A stretch of 64,000 nucleotides of DNA from Lachnospiraceae bacterium UBA7026 (GTDB taxonomy: Bacteria > Bacillota > Clostridia > Lachnospirales > Lachnospiraceae): positions 1-64,000 of the forward strand of contig DLBH01000054.1 of assembly GCA_002494165.1 (NCBI GenBank). The letters are read 5' to 3'. Positions 34,568 through 43,941 of this stretch are shown here, piece after piece. Each line of letters begins with the position of its first letter. The stretch's first letter is position 1. The translations under genes were made by a program, and so were the position numbers. The notes below the pieces were generated by a model, which saw only the letters and a program-made list of their open reading frames with translations, did no database searches and was not told where the DNA came from.

Positions 34568-35578
34568 TTAATGTCCGTCAAGAGAAGAAAAAGTTTTTTT
34601 AATCCGGATATCGTCTCCAGTCAGATGGAGGATCAGATAGGATTCTACCAGTCTTGAGAAAATGCGCTCCGAATAGGTCCGGTTCAGCTGCTCTAAGGAC
34701 AGGTTGGTGTTGATGATGGTGGCCTTCTTTTGCAGGATCCTCTCATTGAGGCAGAGGAAGAGCCGGGAATTGATGAAGGCATTATTCATCTCCGTGCCCA
34801 GGTCATCGATGATCAGAAGGTCACAGGCCAGGAAAGAAGACAGGGTGTAAGCCGGCTGGCCTTCTTCGTCCTTCCTCCGTCTGCCGAAGGTTTCTCTCTC
34901 CAGCTGCGAAAAAAGCTGGTAGGAGGTCATGTAGATCACCTGGAAATTACGGCTGATCAGCTCTCTTGCGATACAACCGGAAAGGAAGGTCTTGCCTACG
35001 CCGGCAGACCCGTAGAGCAACAGGTTCCTGCAGTCCACCTCCGGGAACCGGCCGGCATAGTCCCTGCAGATATGGAAGATCTCCTCCATGTTGGCCCGGG
35101 GGGAGATCCCGTCCGGGCCCGCTTCCAGTGGATAATAGTCCAGGCGGAAGCGGGAGAAGGAGGCCTGGCCCAGAAGTCCCTCCATGTTGGAATTACCATA
35201 GAGAACCTCCTTCATCCTGCGCAGGAGGCAGGAGCAGGGCTGGCCGTCGATATAGCCTGTATCCTTACAGGCCTCACAGTCATAGATGGGGTCCAGGTAG
35301 GTCACCGGATAGTGGTGCTTAAGCAGCAGCCGGGCCTTCTTGTCTGAGAGGGCCCTGATCTCCTCCCTGAGGGACAGGCGGATGTTCTCGTCCGGGGAAA
35401 AGACCATCTCCCTGGCCCGGGCCAGAGACCGGCTGGCGATCTCCTCGTCGATGGCCCGGATGGCCGGGACCTCCTCATAGACCTGGTCGCGTCGGCGGAC
35501 TCCGGTCATGGCGTTCTCCGTCCGGATTCGGTCATATTCATCCAGGATGGGCTTGAGCTGTTCACTTGTCAGGATCAT
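34568..35578 (-). CDS. Replicative helicase loader, DnaC/DnaI-like AAA+ ATPase
   Basis: This 336-residue cytoplasmic ATPase should load DnaB-type helicase on DNA. The N-terminal helical part is followed by a zinc-binding cluster (CEACKDTGYIDGQPCSC), then the AAA+ core: Walker A LLYGSAGVGKTFLS, Walker B DLLIIDDLGTE, sensor TIINTNLS, arginine finger region SERIFSRL. This order is typical for Gram-positive DnaI/DnaC-like loaders. Its ATG overlaps the TGA of the dnaD-like gene (ATGA at 35575-35578), so both are translationally coupled, as is common for this primosomal pair. Confidence 0.93.
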   Translation of the reverse strand: MILTSEQLKPILDEYDRIRTENAMTGVRRRDQVYEEVPAIRAIDEEIASRSLARAREMVFSPDENIRLSLREEIRALSDKKARLLLKHHYPVTYLDPIYDCEACKDTGYIDGQPCSCLLRRMKEVLYGNSNMEGLLGQASFSRFRLDYYPLEAGPDGISPRANMEEIFHICRDYAGRFPEVDCRNLLLYGSAGVGKTFLSGCIARELISRNFQVIYMTSYQLFSQLERETFGRRRKDEEGQPAYTLSSFLACDLLIIDDLGTEMNNAFINSRLFLCLNERILQKKATIINTNLSLEQLNRTYSERIFSRLVESYLILHLTGDDIRIKKTFSSLDGH

Positions 35579-36666
35579 CGGGACCTCCTGTTAGTCTCAG
35601 CCAGGGCGGATTCCAGGCTGCTGTAATTATACTGTCTCTGATTAAAATTATGGAAGGAGTTGGACGGGGCTGTCTGGCCGCCGGCCTGGTCTTCCTTGCG
35701 GCCGCGGACAGCAGACATGTGCTGCTGGTCCAGCTTCTTTACGTCCTCGATGCTGCGCACGCCCTGCCGCTTCCACTCCTCCAGGATGCGGTTGGCATAG
35801 CGGAAGCTGGGCTGGTTGATGGCCAGGAGAGTCCGGCTGCAGGCCTCGATAATCAGGCCGGTGCCCAGGCCCATCCGGTTCCAGTTCTCGATAAAGTCCA
35901 GCTCTGAGGGCCCCGGATTACGGCCGGAAAGGCCGAAGGCCCTCATGACGGGGTAGACATTCTCCGTGAAGCTGCGGCTCTCTGCCTTGGCTTCCTCCAC
36001 GGTGCTGATCCCCTTCTCGTACCAGCTTATGGCCACCCGCTCTATATAGCGTATGCTCTTCTTACCCCGGTCCACACAGTACTCGATCAGGTAGTCCATC
36101 AGGTCAGGAGAGAAGCAGAGCTGGTCACTGATATAGAATATACTTTCCAGGTCGGTCACGGACAGGGGCTTGCCCAGGTAGATCTCAGCCATGTAGACTG
36201 TTCTGGACAGGTCGCAGTCCGACCGGCAGCGGGCCAGGTCCTCGGGGGACCGGCTGCTCTTGACCGGTACCGGCCTGGGCAGGACCGGACCGCAGTCTGC
36301 GGCCATGGCAGGCTTTCTGTCCTCCGGGACGGTCTGGCCGAGTTCTCTTTCCGGGCCGGCCGTCTCCTCTCCGGGGGCCTGCTTCTGGTCTTGCGGACAG
36401 ACTACTCCGGGAACTGCCTCCCGCTGGAGGACACCCTCCCGCACCCAGTAGCTGAGGGCCCGCAGAACATCCTTCTGGGTCAGCTCCAGCCGGTCAGCCA
36501 GAATCTCAACGCTGACCGCTTCCCCGGCTGACTGGAGGCGGAGAAGCATCAGATAGATCTTCACATACTCGCCGTCGGCCTTGGGAAGTATATGATCAAT
36601 AAAATGATTATTCAGTATGGTAATCTGGTCACATATATTATGAACTGGTGTGTAATTCGCTGTCAT
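35575..36666 (-). CDS. DnaD-like primosomal protein
   Basis: This 363-residue replication-initiation protein has an N-terminal winged-helix (NHFIDHILPKADGEYVKIYLMLLRL...LELTQKDVLRALSYWVREGVL) and a Pro/Gln-rich linker. The C-terminal DnaB_2/DnaD helical domain follows (YLGKPLSVTDLESIFYISDQL; YLIEYCVDRGKKSIRYIERVAISW; FGLSGRNPGPSELDFIENW). DnaD proteins remodel oriC DNA and bridge DnaA to the helicase loader. I set the start at 36666 because GGGGAA precedes it; the frame is open further upstream but runs through promoter-like repeats. It is followed by the coupled helicase loader. Upstream lie three TRTACA repeats and a DnaA-box cluster, both of which may control it. Confidence 0.9.
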   Translation of the reverse strand: MTANYTPVHNICDQITILNNHFIDHILPKADGEYVKIYLMLLRLQSAGEAVSVEILADRLELTQKDVLRALSYWVREGVLQREAVPGVVCPQDQKQAPGEETAGPERELGQTVPEDRKPAMAADCGPVLPRPVPVKSSRSPEDLARCRSDCDLSRTVYMAEIYLGKPLSVTDLESIFYISDQLCFSPDLMDYLIEYCVDRGKKSIRYIERVAISWYEKGISTVEEAKAESRSFTENVYPVMRAFGLSGRNPGPSELDFIENWNRMGLGTGLIIEACSRTLLAINQPSFRYANRILEEWKRQGVRSIEDVKKLDQQHMSAVRGRKEDQAGGQTAPSNSFHNFNQRQYNYSSLESALAETNRRSR

Positions 36667-36686
36667 ATGTATTCCCCAACTTCTGT

Positions 36687-36730
36687 CGTATGTACAAAGG
36701 TATCTTTTGTACAGGTGTGTCTTTTGTATA
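36687..36730 (-). promoter_or_regulatory. Three direct repeats TRTACAAAAG upstream of dnaD-like gene
   Basis: Read on the minus strand, TATACAAAAG (36730-36721), TGTACAAAAG (36713-36704) and TGTACATACG (36696-36687) recur every 17 bases. The last two also create an inverted repeat TGTACAAA / TTTGTACA. The spacing and the position 21-64 bases before the start codon suggest an operator or overlapping promoter elements of the dnaD-dnaC operon. Confidence 0.55.
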
Positions 36731-36950
36731 ATAGGGCCGGATCCATGATGGGAATCCGGCACCGGTAATCGCGGATGATTCTTTCGTTTTATGTCTGTAT
36801 TTCCGGGAAAGAAGCTGCCGGGATCCGGGGCTTTAAAAGCTGTCCGTCCGGGCTGTCTTTCCCTCTGGTCCCGGGCCGGTGAAGGGCCTTTTGACCTTGT
36901 TATCATAACATATTGCGGGCGAAAAAAACAGTTTGAAATGAGGAGGCTCA

Positions 36951-37220
36951 TGTGGATAAGATGGTGGAAAAACCCCCTGTAAAAAGGGGACAAATCTGCG
37001 GAGAACTTATGTGGATAATGTGGATAACTTTGTGGAAAATGGGGACCTCAGCTGATTTGTCCGGGAAAATATCCCTTAAATATCGGGCATTTTTTTCTGG
37101 TCTGGCAAGTCTGCTGGCCGGAGAAGACAGTGGATGGAATAGTGGATAATTTCTGAATAGCTTTTCAAGGGTATTTTTTGGGGGATAAAGCAGGAATAAT
37201 TTTGTGGATAATGTGGATAA
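36951..37220 (-). promoter_or_regulatory. DnaA-box cluster
   Basis: Five perfect copies of TGTGGATAA on the plus strand (TTATCCACA on the minus strand) lie at 36951-36959, 37010-37018, 37019-37027, 37203-37211 and 37212-37220. Two pairs are head-to-tail. Near-matches lie at 37031 (TGTGGAAAA) and 37141 (AGTGGATAA). All point the same way, along dnaD transcription. The cluster is 285-555 bases upstream of the dnaD-like start. No dnaA, dnaN or rpmH is nearby, so a regulatory or titration site fits better than oriC. No gene was accepted in this 950-base gap. Confidence 0.8.
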
Positions 37221-37306
37221 CTTTTTTTGCTTCCGGCAGGTCTGACCCAGCGGATCCAGCTGCTGGCGGGCCGGCCGGAGGACCCTCCGCCGGCCTGGTT
37301 CTCTTG

Positions 37307-37515
37307 GGAAACTGGCAAAGAGTTGTCGTAAGAGCTTAGGAAACTGGCAAAGGACTATTATAAGATCTTTAGAAGCTGGTAAAGATCTGCCATAAGAGCA
37401 GAGCATAAAAAGCTGGCAAAGACCAGCCATAAGAGCTTAGGAAACTGGCAAAGACCAGTCATAAGAGCAGAGCTTAAAAAGCTGGCAAAGTTCTGTCATA
37501 AAAGCTTAAGAAGCC
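37307..37515. repeat. Six 32/37-bp tandem repeats (AARCTGGCAAAG family)
   Basis: Units begin AAACTGGCAAAG or AAGCTGGCAAAG and continue NNCTGNCATAAGAGC(TTAG or AGAGCTTAAA). Lengths alternate between about 32 and 37. Related units occur at 50227-50450, so this is a dispersed family. The array lies between the DnaA boxes and the end of murC. A GC-rich hairpin (CCGGCCGGAGG/CTCCGCCGG) sits just before it at about 37269-37293. Confidence 0.85.
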
Positions 37516-37532
37516 GCAAAAGGCCGGCCCGA

Positions 37533-37556
37533 CAGACAAAAGACTCCCGGGGAGTC
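37533..37556 (-). terminator. Terminator of murC
   Basis: On the minus strand the palindrome GACTCCCCGGGAGTC is followed by TTTTGTCTG. It is 70 bases past the murC stop. Confidence 0.7.
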
Positions 37557-37624
37557 AGAGTCTGCCAGACCGGCCTGAACATGGCTTAGATATACATTTC
37601 CTATTGTCAGGGGAAGGGGAGGGG

Positions 37625-39004
37625 TCAGCGCCTCAGCAGGTCCTCTCCAATCTCCACCACATTACCTGCTCCCATGGTGATCAGCAGGTCATGGCCTTTC
37701 AGCCTTTCCCGGAGAAAGTCCTCGATCTCCCGGAAGGTCTTGATATAGTAGACATCCGTGCCGGCTTCCTTGAGCAGGCCGGCCAGGTCCTCTGAGGATA
37801 CCAGGCCCGTATCCGGCTCTCTGGCAGCGTAGATCTCGGCGATGATAACATGGTCCGCCTTGGTCAGGACCCTGGCAAAGTCCTTGAGAAAGGCCTTGGT
37901 CCTGGTGTAGGTATGGGGCTGGAAGACTACCCAGAGGTCGTCATGGGGATAGTCGGCTGCCGCCTCCAGGGTGGCCGCGATCTCTGTGGGATGGTGGGCG
38001 TAATCATCCACGATAGTCACATTCCCCATGGCCCCCTTGAGCTCAAACCGCCGGTGGGTGCCGCCGAAGGACAGCAGGCCCTCCCGGATGGTTTCTAAAG
38101 GAAGACCGATGGCCAGGCCGCAGGCGATGGCAGCCAGGGAATTCATCACATTGTGGCGGCCCTTGACGCAGAGGGAGATCTCCCCCTGGGGCTGGCCCTT
38201 GACAAAGAGGGTATAGGAAGCATTTCCCAGGGCGTCAAAAGAGATGTCGCCGGCCGAGTAATCATTGTCCGGATTCAGACCGAAGCGGACATGGTCGCGG
38301 TCGATGCCTTCGAGAATCTCCTGGCAGCAGTCCATGTCGCCGTTGATGACAATCAGGCCGTCCTTGGCCGTCTGGGATGCAAAGGTCCTGAAGGAGTGTT
38401 TGATGTCATCAAGGTCCTTGAAAAAGTCCATGTGGTCCTCTTCCACATTAAGGATAATGGAGTAGAGGGGATAGAGGGACAGGAAGCTGTTGGTGTACTC
38501 ACAGGCCTCGGTCAGGAAGACATCGGACCTGCCCACCCGGATATTTCCCTTGATTCGGTCCAGCATGCCGCCGATGCTGACGGTGGGATCCGTGTCTGCC
38601 TGCAGCAGGATATGGGTCAGCATGGAGGTGGTTGTGGTCTTGCCATGGGTGCCGGCTACGGCGATGGACCGGGCAAAATTAGCCATGATCTGGCCTAAGA
38701 GCTCAGCCCTGGTCATGAGGGGGATGCCCCGCCTCTTCACTTCGGCGAACTCCGGGTTGTCCTCGTGGATGGCCGCGGTGTAGACCACCAGGTCTATATC
38801 GTCGGAGATATTATCCGCCGTCTGGCCGATCATGATCCGGGCCCCGTTGGCCTTGAGATGGTCTGTCAGCTCAGACCGGTGCATGTCCGATCCAGACACG
38901 GTGAAATGTCTGCGCAGGAGAACCTCTGCCAGGCCGCTCATGCTGATGCCGCCGATTCCGATAAAATGTACGTGAAGGGGTTTTTGGAAATCTACTTTAT
39001 ACAT
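37625..39004 (-). CDS. murC: UDP-N-acetylmuramate-L-alanine ligase
   Basis: This 459-residue cytoplasmic enzyme adds L-alanine to UDP-MurNAc with ATP in peptidoglycan precursor synthesis. The N-terminal Rossmann-like part has HFIGIGGISMSGLAEVLL and SGSDMHRSELT. The ATP loop is VAGTHGKTTTTSML; the central domain has NVEEDHMDFF and GRHNVMNSLAA; the C-terminal domain has VDDYAHHPTEIAATL and FQPHTYTRTKAF. All are typical for MurC rather than MurD or MurE. The start at 39004 (MYKVDFQK) follows AGAGGTAAG; an in-frame upstream Met at 39049 lacks such a site. The gene appears monocistronic. Confidence 0.96.
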   Translation of the reverse strand: MYKVDFQKPLHVHFIGIGGISMSGLAEVLLRRHFTVSGSDMHRSELTDHLKANGARIMIGQTADNISDDIDLVVYTAAIHEDNPEFAEVKRRGIPLMTRAELLGQIMANFARSIAVAGTHGKTTTTSMLTHILLQADTDPTVSIGGMLDRIKGNIRVGRSDVFLTEACEYTNSFLSLYPLYSIILNVEEDHMDFFKDLDDIKHSFRTFASQTAKDGLIVINGDMDCCQEILEGIDRDHVRFGLNPDNDYSAGDISFDALGNASYTLFVKGQPQGEISLCVKGRHNVMNSLAAIACGLAIGLPLETIREGLLSFGGTHRRFELKGAMGNVTIVDDYAHHPTEIAATLEAAADYPHDDLWVVFQPHTYTRTKAFLKDFARVLTKADHVIIAEIYAAREPDTGLVSSEDLAGLLKEAGTDVYYIKTFREIEDFLRERLKGHDLLITMGAGNVVEIGEDLLRR

Positions 39005-39062
39005 GAAAATCTTACCTCTTTTCCGGATGATTTTTTCCTGATTCATCACAATATATTAGCTT

Positions 39063-39108
39063 ACCCAATCGCAAAAAATAAGTTTATGCAATCGCAAAAA
39101 TAAGCTCA
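39063..39108. repeat. Direct repeats upstream of murC
   Basis: CAATCGCAAAAAATAAG and CAATCGCAAAAATAAG are separated by a few bases, and a weaker ATCGCAATCG follows near 39134. They lie 60-110 bases before the murC start and could be operator sites. The 400 bases to glgC hold no convincing gene. Confidence 0.5.
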
Positions 39109-39403
39109 CCTAATCATATGCTAATAGCTAGTATATCGCAATCGAATTTTTGAATCAAGGGGTCCGGGCCAAGGAAAAAAGCAAAGAAATGGCCCATGGA
39201 AATGACTTGACTGCAATACATTTATATATGCCTATGGAAAAATGTGATTCCCAATTATTCAAGTTTTTAGAAATATATTACAGGATTATCATAGATACAG
39301 ATAGGTTTTTTGTTCATTTTTTAGGTAATATTACAATTAGTATTTTACATTTTCCATAAAAAAAGTTGAGTATAGGAATTCTTTTTAAGTGAAAATGCTT
39401 TTA

Positions 39404-39427
39404 ATTTGCTTTATGGAGTGATATAAT
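39404..39427 (+). promoter_or_regulatory. Probable glgC promoter
   Basis: TATAAT lies in GTGATATAATAACG, about 35 bases before the glgC start codon, with a TTTAAT about 16 bases upstream as the best -35. The -10 is clear, the -35 weak. Confidence 0.5.
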
Positions 39428-39457
39428 AACGTATATGTGACAAAGGGGTGATTCTTT

Positions 39458-40717
39458 ATGATAAAAAAAGAAATGATAGCTATGTTATTAGCAGGAGGGC
39501 AAGGAAGTCGTCTCGGTGTTCTGACATCTAAGCTGGCAAAACCTGCAGTCGCTTTTGGGGGAAAGTACAAGATCATAGACTTTCCACTGAGTAACTGTAT
39601 TAACTCGGGAATTGATACCGTAGGTGTACTTACCCAGTATCAGCCACTTAGGCTGAATCAACACATTGGTATCGGAATCCCCTGGGACCTGGACCGTAAT
39701 ATCGGAGGTGTGACCATCCTTCCACCCTATGAGAAGATGAAGAACACGGACTGGTATTCCGGCACGGCCAATGCCATATATCAGAATATGGAATTCATGC
39801 AGTATTATAACCCCGAGTATGTCATCATTCTCGGAGGAGATCACATCTATAAGATGGATTATGAACTGATGTTGGATTTCCACAAGAAGAATAACGCGAA
39901 GATAACCCTTGCCACCTATGAAGTTCCCTGGGAGGAGGCCAGTCGTTTCGGCCTGGTCATTACTGATGAGAATAATCAGGTACAGGAATTCGAGGAGAAG
40001 CCGGATAACCCAAGAAGCAACAAGGCTTCCATGGGCATCTACATCTTTAACTGGGATGTCCTGAAGGAGTCTCTGGAGAAACTTAAAGACCAGCCAGGCT
40101 GTGATTTCGGAATGCATGTGATTCCCTACTGCCACGAAAGAGGCGACAAGATCATGGCTTACACGTATCAGGGCTACTGGAAGGATGTGGGAACCCTCTC
40201 AGCCTACTGGGAAGCCAACATGGAACTGATTGATATCATACCGGAATTTAACCTCTATGAGGAGTTCTGGAGAATCTATACCAAGAGTGATATGATTCCG
40301 CCCCAGTATTTCAGCGAGAGCTCCAAGGTGAGCGGGTGTATCATAGGTGACGGAAGTGAGATTTATGGTGAGGTGTACAATTCCGTACTCGGAGCCGGAG
40401 TCATCATAGAGGAAGGAGCTGTTGTCACCAACTCTATTATTATGAGCGGCACGGTCATCAAGGCCGGCGCCAAAGTGGAAAAGGCAGTCATCGCCGAGAA
40501 CAGTGTTATCGGTGAGAATACAGAGGTTGGATTCGGAGAAGAGGTCGAGAACAAGTACAAGCCGAATGTCTATGCAGGAGGCCTGGTTACCATAGGAGAG
40601 TATTCCACAATCCCGGCAAATGTCAGAATCGGCAAGAACGTGGCCATCATTGGCAAGACGGCAGAGGCTGATTACCCGGACGGAGTTCTTGAGAGCGGCG
40701 AATCCATCATCAGATAG
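39458..40717 (+). CDS. glgC: Glucose-1-phosphate adenylyltransferase, catalytic subunit
   Basis: This 419-residue enzyme makes ADP-glucose for glycogen synthesis. The N-terminal nucleotidyltransferase domain shows [47 protein letters not shown] (metal-binding Asp) and FGLVITDE, with FEEKPDNP and [15 protein letters not shown] further on. The C-terminal left-handed beta-helix has [10 protein letters not shown]...[14 protein letters not shown] repeats. All catalytic landmarks are intact. Ribosome site AAAGGGGTG. It is followed after 19 bases by glgD; in Firmicutes the two subunits form a heterotetramer in which GlgC is catalytic. Confidence 0.96.
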   Translation: MIKKEMIAMLLAGGQGSRLGVLTSKLAKPAVAFGGKYKIIDFPLSNCINSGIDTVGVLTQYQPLRLNQHIGIGIPWDLDRNIGGVTILPPYEKMKNTDWYSGTANAIYQNMEFMQYYNPEYVIILGGDHIYKMDYELMLDFHKKNNAKITLATYEVPWEEASRFGLVITDENNQVQEFEEKPDNPRSNKASMGIYIFNWDVLKESLEKLKDQPGCDFGMHVIPYCHERGDKIMAYTYQGYWKDVGTLSAYWEANMELIDIIPEFNLYEEFWRIYTKSDMIPPQYFSESSKVSGCIIGDGSEIYGEVYNSVLGAGVIIEEGAVVTNSIIMSGTVIKAGAKVEKAVIAENSVIGENTEVGFGEEVENKYKPNVYAGGLVTIGEYSTIPANVRIGKNVAIIGKTAEADYPDGVLESGESIIR

Positions 40718-40736
40718 CATAAGGCAGGTGACAGAT

Positions 40737-41861
40737 ATGAAATCGATTGGAATAATTTTAGCAGGTGGTAATAATAAGAGGATCGGCCGGTTGTCTGACA
40801 AGCGCGCGATTTCCGCGCTGCCTATCGCCGGAAGCTACCGGGCCATTGATTTTGCACTCAGTAACATGGCCAATTCCCGCGTCAATAAAGTGGCGGTATT
40901 TCCCCAGTTTAATGCCCGGTCACTCAACGAGCACCTGAGCTCCAGTAAGTGGTGGGATTTCGGCAGGAAGCAGGGAGGCCTTTACGTATTTACTCCGACC
41001 CAGACCAAGGAGAACAGCTTCTGGTACCAGGGCACGGCAGACGCCCTCTACCAGAACATGGATTTCCTCAAGAAGAGCCATGAGCCCTATGTCATCATAG
41101 CCGCCGGCGACGGCGTCTACAAGATGGATTACGGCAAGGCCCTGGATGCCCATATCGCCAAGAATGCAGATATTACTGTTGTCTACACGACCATGAAGGA
41201 TACTGAGGATGACCTGACCAGGTTCGGTGTCCTCAAGCTTGATGACAATGAGAGAATCATTGAATTTGAGGAGAAGCCGCTGATCGCCGAGTCCAATAAT
41301 ATATCCATCGGCGTCTACATCATCCGCCGCCGTCACCTGATCGAGGTGCTGGAGAGATGCGCCCGGGAAGACAGGCACGATTTCGTAAAGGATGTGCTGG
41401 TCCGCTACAGGAATGTCCGTAAGATTTTCGGCTACAAGCTGGATACCTACTGGAGAAACATAGCAACTGTGGAATCCTATTATAAGACTAATATGGATTT
41501 CCTGAAGAAAGATGTGAGAGATTACTTCTTTAAACAGTATCCGGACATCTATTCCAAGGTGGATGACCTTCCACCGGCCAAGTATAATGCCGGCTCAGAT
41601 GTGAGCAACAGTATCGTCTCCTCGGGCTGCATTATCAATGGCAAGGTAGAGAATTCCGTCCTGTTTAAGGATGTCTACATTGGCAATAACTGTACCATTA
41701 AAAATTCAATAGTTTTAAATGATGTTTATATTGGCGACGATTCCTACATTGAGAACTGCATCGTTGAAAGTCGCGATACTCTTCGCCCCGGTACCAATTA
41801 CGTTGGCTCCGAGGAGGAGATCAAGATTGTAATAGAGAAGAATGTGAGGTACATCCTCTGA
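40737..41861 (+). CDS. glgD: GlgD subunit of ADP-glucose pyrophosphorylase
   Basis: This 374-residue paralogue of GlgC begins [43 protein letters not shown]. The pyrophosphate loop is altered: GGNNKRIG replaces [21 protein letters not shown] replaces [10 protein letters not shown]. These changes are typical for GlgD, which supports GlgC activity rather than catalysing alone. The C-terminal beta-helix repeats ([27 protein letters not shown]) remain. The start at 40737 follows AGGCAGGTGAC; a much longer open frame overlaps the end of glgC but is not credible. Confidence 0.95.
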   Translation: MKSIGIILAGGNNKRIGRLSDKRAISALPIAGSYRAIDFALSNMANSRVNKVAVFPQFNARSLNEHLSSSKWWDFGRKQGGLYVFTPTQTKENSFWYQGTADALYQNMDFLKKSHEPYVIIAAGDGVYKMDYGKALDAHIAKNADITVVYTTMKDTEDDLTRFGVLKLDDNERIIEFEEKPLIAESNNISIGVYIIRRRHLIEVLERCAREDRHDFVKDVLVRYRNVRKIFGYKLDTYWRNIATVESYYKTNMDFLKKDVRDYFFKQYPDIYSKVDDLPPAKYNAGSDVSNSIVSSGCIINGKVENSVLFKDVYIGNNCTIKNSIVLNDVYIGDDSYIENCIVESRDTLRPGTNYVGSEEEIKIVIEKNVRYIL

Positions 41862-41883
41862 TCATTCTTATGGGGGAAAAGAT

Positions 41884-42159
41884 ATGCAGATTACGGATAT
41901 ACGGATCCGACAGATCTCAAAGGAAGGAAAAATGAAGGCAGTAGTGTCAGTGACATTTGATAATGCCTTTGTCGTTCACGACATTAAGATCATCGATGGT
42001 GAAAAAGGATTATTTATTGCAATGCCAAGTCGTAAGGCAGCAGACGGGGAATATCGAGACATCGCTCATCCTATCAACTCAGAAACCAGGACAGAATTAC
42101 AGCAAAGGATTCTGAGCGAATACGAGAAGATGCCCCAGGAGATCTCCCCGGAAATCTAA
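41884..42159 (+). CDS. spoVG: SpoVG-family nucleic-acid-binding regulator
   Basis: This 91-residue protein is a near-canonical Spo[39 protein letters not shown], then [28 protein letters not shown]. SpoVG proteins bind DNA or RNA and influence septation, sporulation or virulence traits. It follows glgD by 22 bases and may be co-transcribed with the glycogen genes. A GGGGGAAAAG site precedes the ATG. GC-rich hairpins follow. Confidence 0.96.
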   Translation: MQITDIRIRQISKEGKMKAVVSVTFDNAFVVHDIKIIDGEKGLFIAMPSRKAADGEYRDIAHPINSETRTELQQRILSEYEKMPQEISPEI

Positions 42160-42231
42160 CAGATATCCGGAGTAGGCAGGTCGTGCAGATTAGATTATGG
42201 TAGATATACAGGACATAGAGGTATGATGGTA

Positions 42232-42333
42232 ACCCCGGCTGTGGAAGCAGCCGGGGTATCCTGTGTGCCTTGATTTCTGATGCAGGCTGGTTTAGATACA
42301 TGGAGAAAGGCAGCCTGGTCAGGGCTGCCTTTG
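42232..42333 (+). terminator. Two hairpins after spoVG
   Basis: Hairpin 1 is ACCCCGGCTG / CAGCCGGGGT (42232-42257), a perfect 10-bp stem without T-run. Hairpin 2 is AAGGCAGCC / GGCTGCCTT (42307-42331) followed by TGAGG. Together they probably end the glg-spoVG transcript, though neither is a textbook terminator. Confidence 0.6.
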
Positions 42334-42536
42334 AGGAGAAAAGTATGAAAAAATTTAAAAAAGTTGTTTGCTTTTATGCTTTGATGATATCGATAAAATG
42401 TGATTAGTTTTTGAAGGCCCTGTGAAAGAAATGTGAACAAGTATGGTGGCAAAGTAGTTTTTGCCATTCCCTTGTTCCAAGTCATAGGGCCTGGCAGGGA
42501 GTCCATTGTTAATAGAGGGCAGCTGAAAATGGCTCT

Positions 42537-42565
42537 TTGTCAATAAGCATGGTATATGATATACT
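42537..42565 (+). promoter_or_regulatory. Promoter of the CDP-glycerol-type transferase gene
   Basis: TTGTCA (42537-42542), a 17-base spacer, TATACT (42560-42565). About 210 bases of leader follow, containing a short repeated string CAGGCAAGGATAAA(A/G) (42653 and 42676). Confidence 0.75.
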
Positions 42566-42774
42566 AGATTAATTTATGGAAACAGAAGCTGTCATTTCAG
42601 ACCTATTATTCAGTCAATTGCAAGGCTGATGGTTCTCTGGACAGGGGCAATCAGGCAAGGATAAAGACTATCAGACAGGCAAGGATAAAAGCTATCTGTT
42701 AGAAAAAGATAGGATTTATATGGAATAATGACAGCCTTTTATATAAGTAACCGGGGATAGAGGAGGAGTAGATT

Positions 42775-43929
42775 GTGAATCAGAATAAGATTTTCGCCAT
42801 GTGCGTGAATTTTTTCAGGATATTTCCTGTGAAAAAGAACAGGGTTACCCTGATAGAGAAACTGGATACGGGAGGAAGCGGCAGCCTTTATGAGCTGGAA
42901 CGGGAGTGTAAGCGCCGGGGCCTGCCCTTGACCTTTCATGTGATTCGCCAGGCGGATTACCGGATGAGTCCCTCCAATCTCCTGGGTCTGGTAAAGCTTT
43001 TTACCCGCAAGGCCTACCTGCTGGCCAGCTCTTCCTGGATCTTTCTCAATGATAATTTCATGCCCATGGCCTATATGAAGCTTTCAGAAGATACCAGAGT
43101 GGTCCAGCTCTGGCATGGCATGGGGTCCTTTAAGAAGTTCGGCGGGTCCCTGGACCTGGAGCCCTGGCTGCGCCAGGAACTTGAGGATGTGAATAAGCAT
43201 GTGGACTATATCCTGGCCAGCTCCCAGAGCATCCGGGATAATTACCGGGAGGCCTTTATCGTCTCGGAGGACAAGGTGGTCTGTGTGGGCTGTCCCCAGG
43301 CCGACTATTATTTCCGGATGATGAAAGAGGAGGCCAGAAGGAGGACCAGGGCAGGCAGCCAGGCTCCTGTCATGTCCTCCCACAGGAGGAAGCTGGAGGA
43401 AAAGTATCCGGCCCTCCGGGGCAAGAAGCTGGCCCTCTATGCCCCTACTTTCCGGGATGACCCCGACAAGGACAGAGAGCTCCTTGATCATTTTGACTTT
43501 GAGGAATTTGACCGCCGGTTGGGGGACCAATACTGCCTGGCAGTCAGGCTCCATCCCCAGATCCAGTCCTCCGCCATCCCGGAGGGGGTGGTGGACCTGA
43601 CGGACTACCCAAATATCAGAAGGCTGCTTTGCATGACAGACCTTCTGATCGCCGACTATTCCTCGGTGGCTGTCGAGTACTCCCTCCTGGCCAGACCCAT
43701 CGTCCTCTATGCCTTTGACGAGGACTGGTACCTGGCCAAGGACAGGAATTTCTATTTTGACTACAGACAGACGGCCCCGGGCCCGGTCCTCCACACCATG
43801 GAAGACCTGATCGATACCATAGAGAAAGAAGGATGGGACCTGGAAAAGGTCAAGGCCTTTGCCAGGCTTCACAATGAATATTTCGATGACAGGAACACGG
43901 AAAGAGTCGTGGATTTCCTTTTTGGCTAG
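42775..43929 (+). CDS. CDP-glycerol glycerophosphotransferase-family protein
   Basis: This 384-residue peripheral membrane transferase is of the TagB/TagF (Glyphos_transf) family. It shows a typical order: VVQLWHGMGSFKKFG, DYILASSQSIRDNY, LALYAPTFRDD, VRLHPQIQ, LTDYPNIRRLLCMTDLLIADYSSVAVEYSLLARPIVLYAFDEDWY. Such enzymes build poly(glycerol phosphate) teichoic-acid or related wall/capsule polymers; the specific substrate is not visible. The start is a GTG at 42775 behind GAGGAGGAG. It precedes pth by 12 bases. Confidence 0.88.
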   Translation: MNQNKIFAMCVNFFRIFPVKKNRVTLIEKLDTGGSGSLYELERECKRRGLPLTFHVIRQADYRMSPSNLLGLVKLFTRKAYLLASSSWIFLNDNFMPMAYMKLSEDTRVVQLWHGMGSFKKFGGSLDLEPWLRQELEDVNKHVDYILASSQSIRDNYREAFIVSEDKVVCVGCPQADYYFRMMKEEARRRTRAGSQAPVMSSHRRKLEEKYPALRGKKLALYAPTFRDDPDKDRELLDHFDFEEFDRRLGDQYCLAVRLHPQIQSSAIPEGVVDLTDYPNIRRLLCMTDLLIADYSSVAVEYSLLARPIVLYAFDEDWYLAKDRNFYFDYRQTAPGPVLHTMEDLIDTIEKEGWDLEKVKAFARLHNEYFDDRNTERVVDFLFG

Positions 43930-43941
43930 ACGGGAGCAGGG

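Noticed and set aside
36951-37220. Chromosomal origin oriC
   Set aside because: DnaA boxes are convincing, but dnaA, dnaN, recF and rpmH are absent, no clear AT-rich unwinding stretch adjoins, and gene orientation does not switch as at an origin.
39150-39359. 69-codon ORF between murC and glgC
   Set aside because: AT-rich promoter region; no ribosome site and no protein-like pattern.
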